Made by a program: the position numbers and the translations under genes
Source of the DNA: Falciphora oryzae
Taxonomy: Eukaryota > Ascomycota > Sordariomycetes > Magnaporthales > Magnaporthaceae
Assembly: GCA_000733355.1 (NCBI GenBank)
Contig: JNVV01000013.1
Location: 221,323 to 285,322 of the forward strand
Length of the DNA: 64,000 nucleotides
Direction of reading: 5' to 3'
Shown here: one piece after another, positions 42,836 to 52,867 of the stretch
Layout: every line of letters starts with the position of its first letter
How positions within the stretch are numbered: the first letter of the stretch is position 1
The notes under the pieces: generated by a model
What the model saw: only the letters and a program-made list of their open reading frames with translations
Database searches by the model: none
What the model was told of the DNA's origin: nothing

Positions 42836-44560
42836 ATGTTCGACTATATCCTAAGCGAAGGCAAGGTGGACTACTTCCTAGCTCGCAGCCTGATATTCCT
42901 ATTCACTTACTTCGGGCTCCTCTGTGGCGGTTACTTCGTCGCCGCCGCCGCCATCGGTGGCATCCCCTGGGTCACCCACCCGGTCTCGATAGCCATAGAG
43001 ATCATCGCCGCCCTCGAGCTGTTGTGGTTCCTCTGCGTGTACATCCCCTTCCGCGAGCTAGCCCAGCGCAACACCAGGGATGACTGCGCCCTCCTGCAGC
43101 CAGAACCGCTGAACCAAGCAGAGCGCGCCGCCTTCTTCGCAAAGTGCCTATCGCTCGTGCCCGACATCGAGTACTTTGTCCGCAAGTGGGTGCATAATGC
43201 ACATCTCGACGACGTCCGCCGCGATAACATCAAGGACTGGCTGCTCTGGGGCCTCTTCGACCGCGAGGGCCCACCAGGAGATGATGATGAAGAGTTGGAG
43301 CAGTACATCAGCCTGGCCGAAGCCCGCCTGGGCGTCAAGCTTCGCAAAGGCCGGGGCGAGTGTTCAGCCATCCGGCTGAGCTTCGACCCGGTCAAGATGT
43401 CCCATCGCAGCCTCTTCTTCTACTCCATTATCTGGGTGATAGACCACTTCACCGCCATGGCCCTGTACGCAATGGGGTTCCGATTTTACCGCCAGAAGCG
43501 GACCAAGTTCTTTCGCCAGTTTCCCCTGCGGCCCCTGGGCCTCCTGGCGCTCAAGGAGGCGGCGGCGCCCGGCCATCTGAGCTTCTGGGCTCGACCCAAC
43601 CGATCCGTCACGCGCCGACCCATCATCTTCCTGCATGGCGTCGGAGTCGGTCTATTCCCCTACATTCAGTTTCTGCGCACTATCCCGCGCGACGTTGGAG
43701 TCCTCGCTGTAGAGATGATGCCCATCGCGGGGCGCCTGTGCGAGGCCATGCCGAGCGCGCGCAATATTGTCGCCTCCATCGCCGCCGCGCTCGACCAGCT
43801 CGGCCCCGAGTTCGACGACTGCGTCCTCGTGGCCAACAGCTACGGCACCTTCATGACCACCCCGCTGCTGCTCTCGCCCGCCGTCAGCCCTAAAATTAGC
43901 TCGCTGGTCCTCGCCGACCCCGTCGCGTTCCTGCTGCACCTGCCCGACGTGGCCTACAACTTCACCCGCCGCCGGCCCCGCAAGTACCACGGCAACGAGT
44001 GGCAGATGTGCCTGGTGGCGCGCGACCCCATGATCGCCCACACGCTCGGCCGCCGCCTCAGCTGGCGCGAGCACATCCTCTGGCGCGAGCTGCTCCTCGC
44101 CTCGGAGCTGCCCGTGGGCAGCCAGCCCGGCAGCGGCGCGCTGTGCAGCGCGACCGGCGGGCGCGGCAGCAAGGGGCGGAGCACCAGCAAGGCGAGCGGC
44201 CCGCGGGCGCCGCCGCTGCGGCGGACGACGGTGATACTGGGCGAGAAGGACTGCGTGGTCAACGCGCCGGCCGTGGCGAGCTACGTCGAGTACGACACGG
44301 CCGAGTGCACGCCCGCCGACCTGGCGTCCTTCACGTCGAGCGAGAAGTGGTGGACCGGCTCGAGCCCGCTCGAGCTCATCTGGCTCCCTGGCGAGGACCA
44401 CGGCGCCACCCTCATCAGGAGCCGCTGCATCCCCACCGTCAGCCGCGTCGTGGACCGGTACTGCGTCAAGATCGAGCTGGTCTCGAGACAGCCGGACAAG
44501 GAGACCGAAGCCGGTAACGAGAGGAGAGACTCGGCAACTTCCTTGGATACTATCTGTTGA
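42836..44560 (+). CDS. Membrane-anchored alpha/beta-hydrolase
   Basis: The intronless gene encodes 574 residues. Two hydrophobic helices lie near the N-terminus (about residues 17-43 and 50-70), then a roughly 200-residue helical region, then an alpha/beta-hydrolase core from about residue 260. The core shows the oxyanion-hole motif FLHGVGVG, the nucleophile elbow ANSYGTF (Asn in place of the first Gly of GxSxG), a candidate acid in GEKDCVVNAP and a His in GEDHGAT near the end. The family is conserved in filamentous fungi but has no assigned substrate. A lipid or ester substrate is a guess from membrane anchoring. The insert at about 425-460 is Gly/Ser-rich and variable-looking. Confidence 0.82.
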   Translation: MFDYILSEGKVDYFLARSLIFLFTYFGLLCGGYFVAAAAIGGIPWVTHPVSIAIEIIAALELLWFLCVYIPFRELAQRNTRDDCALLQPEPLNQAERAAFFAKCLSLVPDIEYFVRKWVHNAHLDDVRRDNIKDWLLWGLFDREGPPGDDDEELEQYISLAEARLGVKLRKGRGECSAIRLSFDPVKMSHRSLFFYSIIWVIDHFTAMALYAMGFRFYRQKRTKFFRQFPLRPLGLLALKEAAAPGHLSFWARPNRSVTRRPIIFLHGVGVGLFPYIQFLRTIPRDVGVLAVEMMPIAGRLCEAMPSARNIVASIAAALDQLGPEFDDCVLVANSYGTFMTTPLLLSPAVSPKISSLVLADPVAFLLHLPDVAYNFTRRRPRKYHGNEWQMCLVARDPMIAHTLGRRLSWREHILWRELLLASELPVGSQPGSGALCSATGGRGSKGRSTSKASGPRAPPLRRTTVILGEKDCVVNAPAVASYVEYDTAECTPADLASFTSSEKWWTGSSPLELIWLPGEDHGATLIRSRCIPTVSRVVDRYCVKIELVSRQPDKETEAGNERRDSATSLDTIC

Positions 44561-45063
44561 CTATCCGTCTTCTTTGTCCTGCTCTCTCTCGTCCCTGCTT
44601 CCTGGTACTACAGATCCACCCCCCGGTCTATTTGAAGTCGTTTTGCTTGCCTGTCTCCTTTTGCTCATCTTGTCCGTCTCGCTCCAGCTTGGCCGGCCCG
44701 AGCCGCCTTTCTACCGGCGTTGGAACTTGTGGTTTTGGTTGCACAGAATATGGTATTGTGATCTGGGTGTTATGCTTCACGGCCGCGCGAAAACGGCGAG
44801 CCGGCAAGCTCACTCATATCATTACTGCGAAAAGTCTTGCTCTCTTTTGTTGCTGCGGTGTCCGGAATGGTGTTGGGAGGTTCTCATATGTAAATCTACC
44901 TTGATTGCCCGAAGCCCGCGATTAGCCAGGCCTGTCTATACGATATATAGATAGATACCAAGTGCCTGGCTAGTTTTGGTATTTACCCCTAGTCCATGGC
45001 CCTCCTTCTAGATGTTTTCCCCTCCGCCCTGCCGTGCGCATCCGTGGTCCGAATCTGGATTCC
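44561..45063. other. Convergent 3' region
   Basis: This 503 bp lies downstream of the hydrolase stop and facing the end of the small minus-strand gene. No coding signal is seen. Confidence 0.5.
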
Positions 45064-45576
45064 TCACTGTGAGGCTTTGATCAGAAGCTTCACGGGGCCT
45101 CCCTTGCAGCTCAATGTTCCCTCATCCGAGTACATGTCCGGACCATTGACGGGGTCCTTGGCGACAAACTTTTTGGACGCCTCGTTGAGGGCATCAGCCG
45201 CGTCCTGGGAACCGACACTATGTAGCCATAACCATCGAGTCAGCGAGTAGTCAGATGTTAGTGAGATCCAAGCGGGCCGGCCACCACCGTAGTCAACGTA
45301 CAAGGCAAAGTCGCCGGGGTTGTCGTCGTCGCGGTTGGCGTAGAGGGAGCACGACTTGTGGAAGTATTCTGAGCCAGGAATCTCCTAGATGAAGGATGAA
45401 GGATATTTATACAGTAGAATTTCAACAAGAGCATCAGAGCACCAGTTGATAAGAGGTACACAAAGATACACCGGGCGGAAGATCAGTGGAGCCTATCGTG
45501 ACCTCTGATAGAGAGATATACGCAATCACCTCCGGCTTTACTGCCCCCTTTAGAGGGATACCATCATAGTCGATGC
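45064..45576 (-). CDS. Small protein gene, 5' end unresolved, beside a minisatellite
   Basis: Three exon-like blocks join in frame on the minus strand: 45576-45470, 45384-45302 and 45217-45064. Junctions are GGT|GTATCT...CATCTAG|GAG and GCCTT|GTACGT...CATAG|TGTC. The joined sequence reads about 114 residues with IDYDGIPLKGAVKPEVIAY, GSEYFHKSCSLYANRDDDNP and a C-terminal TLSCKGGPVKLLIKASQ. Two Cys residues remain. The block at 45576 starts after a TAG acceptor, and no upstream exon with a start or signal peptide could be fixed. The upstream DNA includes the 16-bp tandem array at 45704-45783. It may be an intact small (perhaps secreted) protein gene or a 5'-truncated remnant. I recognise no family. 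Confidence 0.4.
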
Positions 45577-45703
45577 CTAACGGCCTCGATACAACACGCG
45601 TGGCCTCGGATTAGGTGGTCCTAGCCCTGCGGTAGCAATGCAACAAACACGAGGTTCAGATAATCAAGACGATGAAGGTGAGGTAGTAGATAGGGTTTGC
45701 GCG

Positions 45704-45783
45704 GTCAGAAGATAACGCTGTCAGAAGATAACGCTGTCAGAAGATAACGCTGTCAGAAGATAACGCTGTCAGAAGATAACGCA
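45704..45783. repeat. 16-bp minisatellite, five copies
   Basis: The unit GTCAGAAGATAACGCT is repeated head to tail, with copies starting at 45704, 45720, 45736, 45752 and 45768. The last copy diverges at its end. Copies are otherwise identical, implying recent slippage or unequal exchange. There are no spacers, so it is not a CRISPR array. Confidence 0.95.
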
Positions 45784-46415
45784 GCAGCATGTAAAGCTGC
45801 AGCCGCGAGTGCCAGACTTGGAATAGGCGTTGTTGACTCTGATCCTAGGCCCTTATACCAGTGAACTGCACACCAATTGGTGGATTGCAATATCCGTTGT
45901 AAAGGTTGAAGGTCGCAACCTCGTACTATTTAGACGAGTGGTTAAAGTACCTAGACTTGCCTGTAAGACAAACGTCTTGGTAGTGTATATCAGACATAGA
46001 AGGAAAGCTTGGAAAGCAGGAGGCAAGACCTCCCGAGGAGCTTCGCGACGACTTTTATTTTCCCGTTTTTGCGCCAATTCCGGGCTTCCTCTTACAGAGG
46101 TTAGACCAATGAGGACGCTGCTTCCTGATGACATTCTGATAAAGAGGTGACGAGAGTGTGGTGGCCTCTAGCGGCAACCTGTAGCCTGCCTCAATGGGTG
46201 GGTGGGCCAGACTATCTGAAACTGGCTGGGGCTTGCTGTTTCTTCTCCCTCCCACCCACTTCTTCCGTAGCAACACATAAACCAGAGACTTCTCCAGATC
46301 CTGAAATCTCTTCTACCCTCTCTACCTCTGCGGTCCTTCATGCGTATCTCTCATAAAGGCATCAACAACATTCTCCGTCACCTTCACTGGCCGGCGTTGG
46401 ACCTACCCGCCCATC
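45784..46415. other. Intergenic region upstream of the 2EXR gene
   Basis: This 632 bp contains short ORFs on both strands without support. The right end is the C/T-rich leader of the downstream gene. Confidence 0.45.
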
Positions 46416-47303
46416 ATGCCTCACGGCTTCGTGTCGCTCCCGCCTGAGATCCGGGTCATGATCTACCACGTGGCCCTCGTCAGCCCCGATATGATCCACC
46501 TCCAAGAGACCAACGTCATCCCCGGGAAGCCCGTTCGCGTCTACGCCACACACGCCGCGTCTGCACCTTACTGGTGTCCTGCGCTGCTGCGAACATGTCG
46601 TCAGGTCTACAATGAGGCCAAGCCCGTCCTGTACTCCGAGAACACGTTTCACCTCCAAAGACCGGGATATAAGGGAGCCATCACCGGCGGAGCGCCACAC
46701 TTGAAGATGGCCAGCCTTGTTTCCAGCTGGGTCAGTGACACCATCGGATATGAGAGCAGCAAGCTTATCCGCCACCTTGCCGTCCCCGCTCCTCTGGACC
46801 TAAGATCCTTTCTCGCGATGGGAAAACGGATAGACGGTGCTCATTCCGCAGGAGATGCCGCTGAGGCAGACGACTACGAGGCAGACCAATATGACAACAT
46901 ACCCGGTGCCAGCTACTTCAACCGATACTTCCCTGCCTTAGAGTCGCTTGACTTCGTCTTCACATGCTCATGGAGCCGCATGTTGAAGAACCTGGACAAA
47001 TACGTGGACTGCATTCCTTTGCAGCACATGGTCAAGCATATGCCCCAGCTGAAGGTTCGACCTAAACTCGTGATCTATAGCTCATTCTCCGTCGCCCGCA
47101 CGGTAGAAAAGAGCAAGATCAGCTGTAGAGGTTACGACGTGCAGCTGCGCTGCTACTGGTGCATGCAAGATACTTTTTCCGACGGACCGCTGGTCTCCCC
47201 CAACGAAATCTCCTTGGACTGCCGCGACCCGTGTCATAAAGCCTGCGAAGACGAGAACATCACCGACTCCGAGTCTAATTCCGACACTTTTCTGGACTCT
47301 TAG
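46416..47303 (+). CDS. 2EXR/F-box-like domain protein
   Basis: The intronless gene encodes 295 residues. The N-terminus (FVSLPPEIRVMIYHVAL, then PALLRTCRQVYNEAKPVLYSENTFHL) is the common fungal 2EXR/F-box-like signature in which the LPPEIR helix is followed by an LLxxCRQxxxEAxPxLY motif. The remainder is not conserved enough to name. The C-terminal part has a CYWCMQD segment, CRDPCHKAC and an acidic Ser-rich tail. Such proteins form large, rapidly changing families in Pezizomycotina; partner or substrate is unknown. It is convergent with the helicase gene. Confidence 0.75.
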   Translation: MPHGFVSLPPEIRVMIYHVALVSPDMIHLQETNVIPGKPVRVYATHAASAPYWCPALLRTCRQVYNEAKPVLYSENTFHLQRPGYKGAITGGAPHLKMASLVSSWVSDTIGYESSKLIRHLAVPAPLDLRSFLAMGKRIDGAHSAGDAAEADDYEADQYDNIPGASYFNRYFPALESLDFVFTCSWSRMLKNLDKYVDCIPLQHMVKHMPQLKVRPKLVIYSSFSVARTVEKSKISCRGYDVQLRCYWCMQDTFSDGPLVSPNEISLDCRDPCHKACEDENITDSESNSDTFLDS

Positions 47304-47641
47304 CAAGCCGGGATATCAGTTCTCTCGCCCGACCTGGGCTGAGCGATGGGTCATTTGGTCGACAAGGGGCCGAGTCACATCAGTCTGAGCTCAAATGATG
47401 GCGCCCAGCACCCACGCCATCAGCATCTCCACCTGGTCTCACGGCCTAACCTGAATCATCACGAGAGAGGGGATCAGGGGCGATGAGAGGGATTTCCGAT
47501 GGCTACTAGGCGAAATCGTGGAGGAATTCAGATCTGGCCTACGAGGCGAAACCGCTTTAAGAATCAGTTCAGCAGCAAGCTCCGGCCTCTATCTAGTCTT
47601 TACCATAGATTCTGCAGCATCCCAATCACATCTCCAGGTCA
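47304..47641. other. Convergent 3' region
   Basis: This 338 bp lies between the 2EXR and helicase stop codons. Nothing else is seen. Confidence 0.5.
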
Positions 47642-48008
47642 CTAATGCAGTTCTGCAGCCCTTTTATCGCGAAAGAACTTGTTGAGCGCTCCCATGAGTC
47701 CCGGAAGCCCGCCCCCTCTCGCCTGCCTCTCCTCCGGCCCGCCCGGCGCCGGCATCCCGCCGCGGATCCAGCCGGGCAGCTTGCCACGGATCCTGTCGGT
47801 CCCGAACCGGCGGTCGAGCAGCACGATGGCGGCGTAGTCGCCCCTGTGCCGGATCGCCCGCCCGATGCTCTGGTTGACCGCGCGCATGCACGCGTTCTCG
47901 TAAAAGTCCCGCGCCGCCTGCTTGCCCGCCGCCACCGCCTGGTCCCGCGTCATGCCTGCGGGGATCGCCGCGCCTGCTCCCTGGTGGTCGGCCGGTTCTG
48001 CAGCTTGG

Positions 48009-48106
<98 letters not shown>

Positions 48107-50626
48107 GCCGATGAGCCTGTCGATTGTGGAGGACTCTATGTACTCCATGCGCGCCTTCCACTCCGGGGAGGCAATGTTCGGATACGGCAGGCCGACAATG
48201 ACGACGCAGCGACCGAGGCGGTCCGAAAAGTTGATGCCTTCGGACATCTTTCCGCCGACAACGCTGAGGAGCAGTGCGCCGTTCTGTGTTGTTGTACTTG
48301 AAGTTGCTGTCCCCGCAGTCGCCTTGCCACCACCCGCCTCTCCAAGGATGGCGCTGCTGTAATTCTGAAGCACTTCCTCGCTCGAGCCGCCCTTGGATTC
48401 TCGGAAGACGGCCTTCCTTGCCTGGAGTCTGTCCCAGATCGGAGGCGGCCCGGTTTGCCCGCTCGGCCTCTCCTTCCACACAGTAACGACCTCGTCGAGG
48501 TATCCATAGCTCGGAAAGAAGACAACCACGCCATCTGGGACCACGGAGCATGTGTTGAGGACAGTCGTCCCTAGCTGCTGTATCATGTTCTTATCTCGAC
48601 GTTTCTGGAAGCTGAACTCAAACACGTCGCTACCTGTGCCGTTAGCAGTGGCGGGGCCCGGCCGCATGCTCGACAAGGTCCAGACGCACAGATTTGATGG
48701 AGGTATAACGTGGCCGCAGCTAAGGGTAGTGATCTTGGCAGGTAGGTGCATGGGAAAGAGATGCGTCTCGTAATCTTGGAAAGGCGACATCGTGCCACCG
48801 GCCAAGATTATGGCTCGCGCGCTCGAGGCAATAGACGAGAACGCATGGGTCGGGGAGAGGAGGAGATACGAGAGCTTGATATCCGGCTTATCCGTGGGAG
48901 ACCCGGGAGACAGCCTCTCGAAGAAAATGCGCCCTTCTGAGCTGAGGTTCGTCAAGGCCAAGAGAAATCCCGACAGGCTGTGGAGAACCGGCGAGGAGCG
49001 CGTTGTCGTCTGCTGCCCGGCCGCTTCTGCCTTCTTCTCGCCAAGGCGCGTGGCATAGTTCTCGATCTTGAACGCGAATTTGGACTCTTGGATGTAGGCA
49101 ACAAGCGCAAACATGTCCATCTGGTCCATCCCTTTTGTCTTGAGTAGGACACGCGGATCGACAATCCCTTGCCCTGTCTTGGCTTCGAAGGTCCGCTCTA
49201 GCCACTCAGACAGGCCCTGTACCACACGTGCAACCTGGCCAACCATGATCCGATTCTCGCCCTTGAGTTTCTTGCCAAACCGCTTGGCGTATACTGACAG
49301 CATTTCCCGGGCCCTGCGCAGGTCTCCCAGGCGGATCTCGGCAGCATGGACACCGGCGACGGCATCCATGATGTTGTGAGCCTCGTCTATAACGACGACG
49401 CTACCTTTAAGGTCAATGCCAAACGCGTCCCTTGCGCTCCTCTGTAGCAACAGCGGGTATGGCAGCGTGATGATCTCGGCGCCGGGGATGGCGGTGCGGG
49501 TCGCGTAGTACGGACACACGCGCAGGGACTTGCCGAGCCGGTGGGCGTCCTCGATGTCGGGCAGTGTGGCCAGGGCCGTGTCGCGGAACTCGTGCGTCTC
49601 GCTGAGGTTCTCTTGGTTGGGCACAAAGGGGCACTTGTTTCCTTTGGAACCAGACTTTGGCGTCTGCAGCTCGGCGCAGCGGTCGTTGATGGCGGAAACG
49701 CTTCCAAGCCGAGCCACGGCTGGGTTGATACAGAGCCGCTGTCGCGACGAGAGAGGCACGTGCTTGACGCACTCGGTCTGAGGTTGGTCTCCCTGACCTT
49801 GGTCTGCGGCTGCCGAGGAGTTGGGGAAGGATAGTGGGAAATTAGGCCGGCGAAGTTCCGATATGAATTGCGAAAGCTGAGAATGTGTCCTTGAGGTGTA
49901 GAATATCTTGACTTCCTCCTCGGCAAGCTCATCTTCTTCGGTCCCTTTTTTGGAGGGACCCATCCCGGCCTTCTCCAGGAGGTCCCTTGTTTCCTTGCTC
50001 AGCCAGGAGTCGGCACCTTCAGGGTCTACCGAATCCTGGCCGCGGTTCCAGTCGAGCAAGAACTCATCGTCTTCCTCGTCATCTTCGTCCCCAGCAGCGG
50101 CGGTTCGCCCCTTGTGCCGAGGGAGAGGCTTGTCATCATCGAGCATCCGGCGCCTCTTGGCAGCACGCTTCTCATCGAGCTTCTCTTTCTCGCGGATGTG
50201 CTGCAGCCGGCTCTCCCTCTCCTGCCATCGCTGAGCCAGCTCGTCTCTCTTGCGACGCAGGACCTGCTCGACGACCCAGTCCGGCTCGCCTTTGAGTTGA
50301 CTGGCGGCATCACCAAGCGACAAATCAAAGCGAGCTCTCTTGTGTCGGCGAAGCCAGGTCATGCACGCACAGATGAGCGAGAGAGACTTGCCCTGTGCGC
50401 GTTGTGAAAAACATTAGCGCGACGCGTGACAGAGTGAGAGAGGATAAATGGCAGCACTTACCGTCCCCGTTGGACTTTCTAGGATGCCGACTTGACCGTC
50501 GCCTTGCTGCAGGACATTGTATACCGTCCTCATGAACTGCAGCTGCACGTCGTATGGCGTAAAGGGGTGGTTGAAATCGACACCTGTGGCCTCATCATCG
50601 GCCGACTCGAGCATCGTGGTCCCCAT
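47642..50626 (-). CDS. CHL1: ATP-dependent DNA helicase CHL1 (DDX11), XPD-type Fe-S helicase with polyglutamine tract
   Basis: Exons 50626-50462 and 50392-47642 give 971 residues. Splicing across the 69-nt intron restores Walker A (ESPTGTGKSLSL), which fixes the model. Other motifs are Ia-region [19 protein letters not shown] box [14 protein letters not shown], the Fe-S Cys positions ([25 protein letters not shown]), motif [15 protein letters not shown], motif [13 protein letters not shown] and motif [19 protein letters not shown]1/DDX11 is a 5'-3' helicase needed for sister-chromatid cohesion and fork stability in the nucleus. An uninterrupted run of 31 CAG codons encodes 31 Gln between ERLIGK-like RLIGK and the segment leading to motif VI. 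That site is a variable loop in other fungi. Confidence 0.92.
48011..48103 (-). repeat. (CAG)31 trinucleotide repeat encoding polyglutamine in CHL1
   Basis: Thirty-one perfect CTG units on the plus strand are read as CAG codons on the minus strand, with no synonymous CAA interruption. Pure runs are prone to length change. Confidence 0.97.
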
Positions 50627-51007
50627 TTTGATCGCCAATTCTGTTGCGTGCCCAGGGCTCTTGCTAAGTCCAGATGCGGAAAATCGATTGATGATACTCC
50701 ATTAATCGTATTCCTGTATCCGAAATCCGACGCGAAGAATAATATGAAGATTGCTGAAGGTCGGGACCGGGTACCGATGTTGGTCAATTGAGCTGACCAG
50801 ACGTGATATCAACATGAGCAGTCAAGTGCACGAACCGTGCCCACTGCCAATTGCATTCAGCGGCGGGGTTCTCTGAGGCTCAGGCCTTGCTGAGCCTAAA
50901 ACACCCAACTAAAATTAGATGCTATCGCTAGAAATTGCTCAAATATTTTCTGGGCAGAAACAAGAAACCCGAAAGCAGCCCGGCAATCTGAGGCCATCAA
51001 AATCCCA
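50627..51007. other. CHL1 promoter and acyltransferase 3' flank
   Basis: This 381 bp contains no ORF with support; it holds the CHL1 5' region and the acyltransferase 3' UTR. Confidence 0.5.
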
Positions 51008-52867
51008 TCACCGCCGTTCGATCTCGGCCAGCTCCTCCTCCACAATCTTCCACAGGTCACGTCGCAAGGACCCTTGGACCCAGGCACCGCCCTTGCCCCT
51101 CCCGATGGTGAACATCTGTATCCTCGACAGCAGATGGCTAGCGCTGTTTCTGGGCATCAAGAACGCCACTGGCGCGCAGCCCTTCATGCCAGGCGCTTGC
51201 TGACTATCCCCAGTCTTCTCATTGTCATTGTCATCATCCGTCCGCCTGCCCCTTTTCACAACCGCCGGCTCGAACATGTTTGAATCGTACATGGTGCCGA
51301 CGTCGACACTGCTAAACATGACCGCCGTGATGCGCGGACCCCCGGCCATGAACGCCGTCGCTGGCAGCCGGTCTCGGACAGCCTTGGCCATCACCAGTCC
51401 ACACGCCCTCAGCTGCGGCTCCGTCGTACCCGCCGCGACGTGAGAGCGGAGCGATGCCGCAATGGTCCCTAGGGACGACGGTGACTGTGACGGCGACGGC
51501 TTGGTTGACGAAGAAGCCGAGAAGGACGACGAGGAAGAAGCCTTGTGATTCTCCTGGTCACTCCAGAACAGGCTCGCCGGCAGCAGCGTCTGGACGCTCA
51601 GGACCATGTTAGTCATGAACACGCTCTCGGTGGCGCCGGGGATGCTCGCGTTGACGGTGGGGATTCTGTTGCGCACGTCGACGACGGAAATGACATTCAC
51701 GGGCAACCGCGAGCTCCTCGGCCGCCCGCGCACCGCCGCACGCGTGAAAAAGGCCATCAGGGCGTCGTTCTCGCTGACGAACGGCTTGCCCGTCACCTGG
51801 TCCGCCACAATGCCACCCGGGAACAGCTTCTCGTCAGCACCACTTTTGCCTGCTGTCGTTTTCTTGGGGGTTCCGCCCGACTCCGCCACGCCTGTCGTTG
51901 ATGCCGGCGAGCCCGGGGCTCCATTGTCGTGCGCTTCCAGCCCAGCCAGCGCCTCCTGTCTCAGCTTGACGAGCGTGGCCTTGGGAACCCACACCATGTG
52001 CTGCTCCAGCTTGTCGCCGAGCATGATGTTCACCACCATATACACGAAGCACAAGAAGCGCAGCACAGCATTCTTTATCATCTGCCCGGCCATGAAAAAC
52101 TCCTCCTCGGGTATCTTGGCCGCCGGTCCGTCTTTGGCCGTCAGGGTCCCCATGACGTCGTGGCGCAGCGACAGCATCGGGGGCACGAACTCGTCGCCGC
52201 CGGCCACCACGATCGCCCAGGCCTGCAGGACCTGGCTCAGGGCCATGCCGTCCATGGCCACGTGCGGCCAGCCGAGCGTGACGAGCGTGGCGTCGGCGAA
52301 GGTCACGACGTGCAGCCACAGCAGCGGCGCGCCCGAGCGCATGTAGTCCTTGAGCGTCCTGGGCGCCTCGGCCGGCGGCGCGAAGCTCTCGAAGGTGGCG
52401 GAGCCGGCTTGCACCGACGCCTTTCCCGGTGTCGCCCGCGGCAGCTTGCGGCCCAGCTCGTGATCGTCGACCCGGCCGCGGTGCACGTCGTGTGTGAAGC
52501 CGACCGCGGGCCGCTCTTCAGTGAACTGCTTCGGGATGTGGTACTCGAGCTTCCCCGCGGCCTGTTTCCCCCCATGCAGTCGTCTTTTAGTCTGCGCCTC
52601 CTTCAAGCCAAGCAATAATGGGCCCGCTGGTCGAGCAACACCACTCACATTCTTGCGAATCCTCGCACCCAGCTTGCGCCAGTCACCAATGGTCGCAAGG
52701 CGCGCCAGCGAGTCCCGAAGCATCTCAGGGTCCAGGACCTCGTCGAACCGGAGCATTGTCCAGGCCACCATGTTGGCCACTGCATTACAGCCGTCCAGCT
52801 CGTAGACCGGAAACACGTCGTCGGTTGGGTTGCGGGCTGGCTGGCCCGAGCTCATGAATCCTCGCAT
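51008..52867 (-). CDS. BAHD-type acyltransferase (transferase family)
   Basis: The start is taken at ATG 52867 (MRGFMSSGQPARN); a second ATG four codons on is equally good. The family motif HVAMDG (HxxxD-G, catalytic His) lies mid-protein after TLVTLGWP. WRKLGARIRKN and KLEYHIPKQF flank an intron at 52648-52562 (GTGAGT...AACAG). That intron is 87 nt, a multiple of three, and has no stop, so reading through it would insert 29 residues; family alignment favours removal, giving 590 residues. BAHD enzymes transfer acyl groups from CoA thioesters to alcohols or amines, often in secondary metabolism. No biosynthetic cluster surrounds it. The canonical DFGWG motif is not evident (FSSVDVGTMYD occupies the region). 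Confidence 0.8.
   Translation of the reverse strand: MRGFMSSGQPARNPTDDVFPVYELDGCNAVANMVAWTMLRFDEVLDPEMLRDSLARLATIGDWRKLGARIRKNVSGVARPAGPLLLGLKEAQTKRRLHGGKQAAGKLEYHIPKQFTEERPAVGFTHDVHRGRVDDHELGRKLPRATPGKASVQAGSATFESFAPPAEAPRTLKDYMRSGAPLLWLHVVTFADATLVTLGWPHVAMDGMALSQVLQAWAIVVAGGDEFVPPMLSLRHDVMGTLTAKDGPAAKIPEEEFFMAGQMIKNAVLRFLCFVYMVVNIMLGDKLEQHMVWVPKATLVKLRQEALAGLEAHDNGAPGSPASTTGVAESGGTPKKTTAGKSGADEKLFPGGIVADQVTGKPFVSENDALMAFFTRAAVRGRPRSSRLPVNVISVVDVRNRIPTVNASIPGATESVFMTNMVLSVQTLLPASLFWSDQENHKASSSSSFSASSSTKPSPSQSPSSLGTIAASLRSHVAAGTTEPQLRACGLVMAKAVRDRLPATAFMAGGPRITAVMFSSVDVGTMYDSNMFEPAVVKRGRRTDDDNDNEKTGDSQQAPGMKGCAPVAFLMPRNSASHLLSRIQMFTIGRGKGGAWVQGSLRRDLWKIVEEELAEIERR

Noticed and set aside
45704..45783. 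CRISPR-like array
   Set aside because: Units are contiguous 16-mers without spacers in a eukaryotic genome; it is a minisatellite.
47645..48362. Plus-strand ORFs with poly-Leu or poly-Cys runs over the helicase 3' end
   Set aside because: They are other-frame readings of the CTG/CAG repeat within CHL1.
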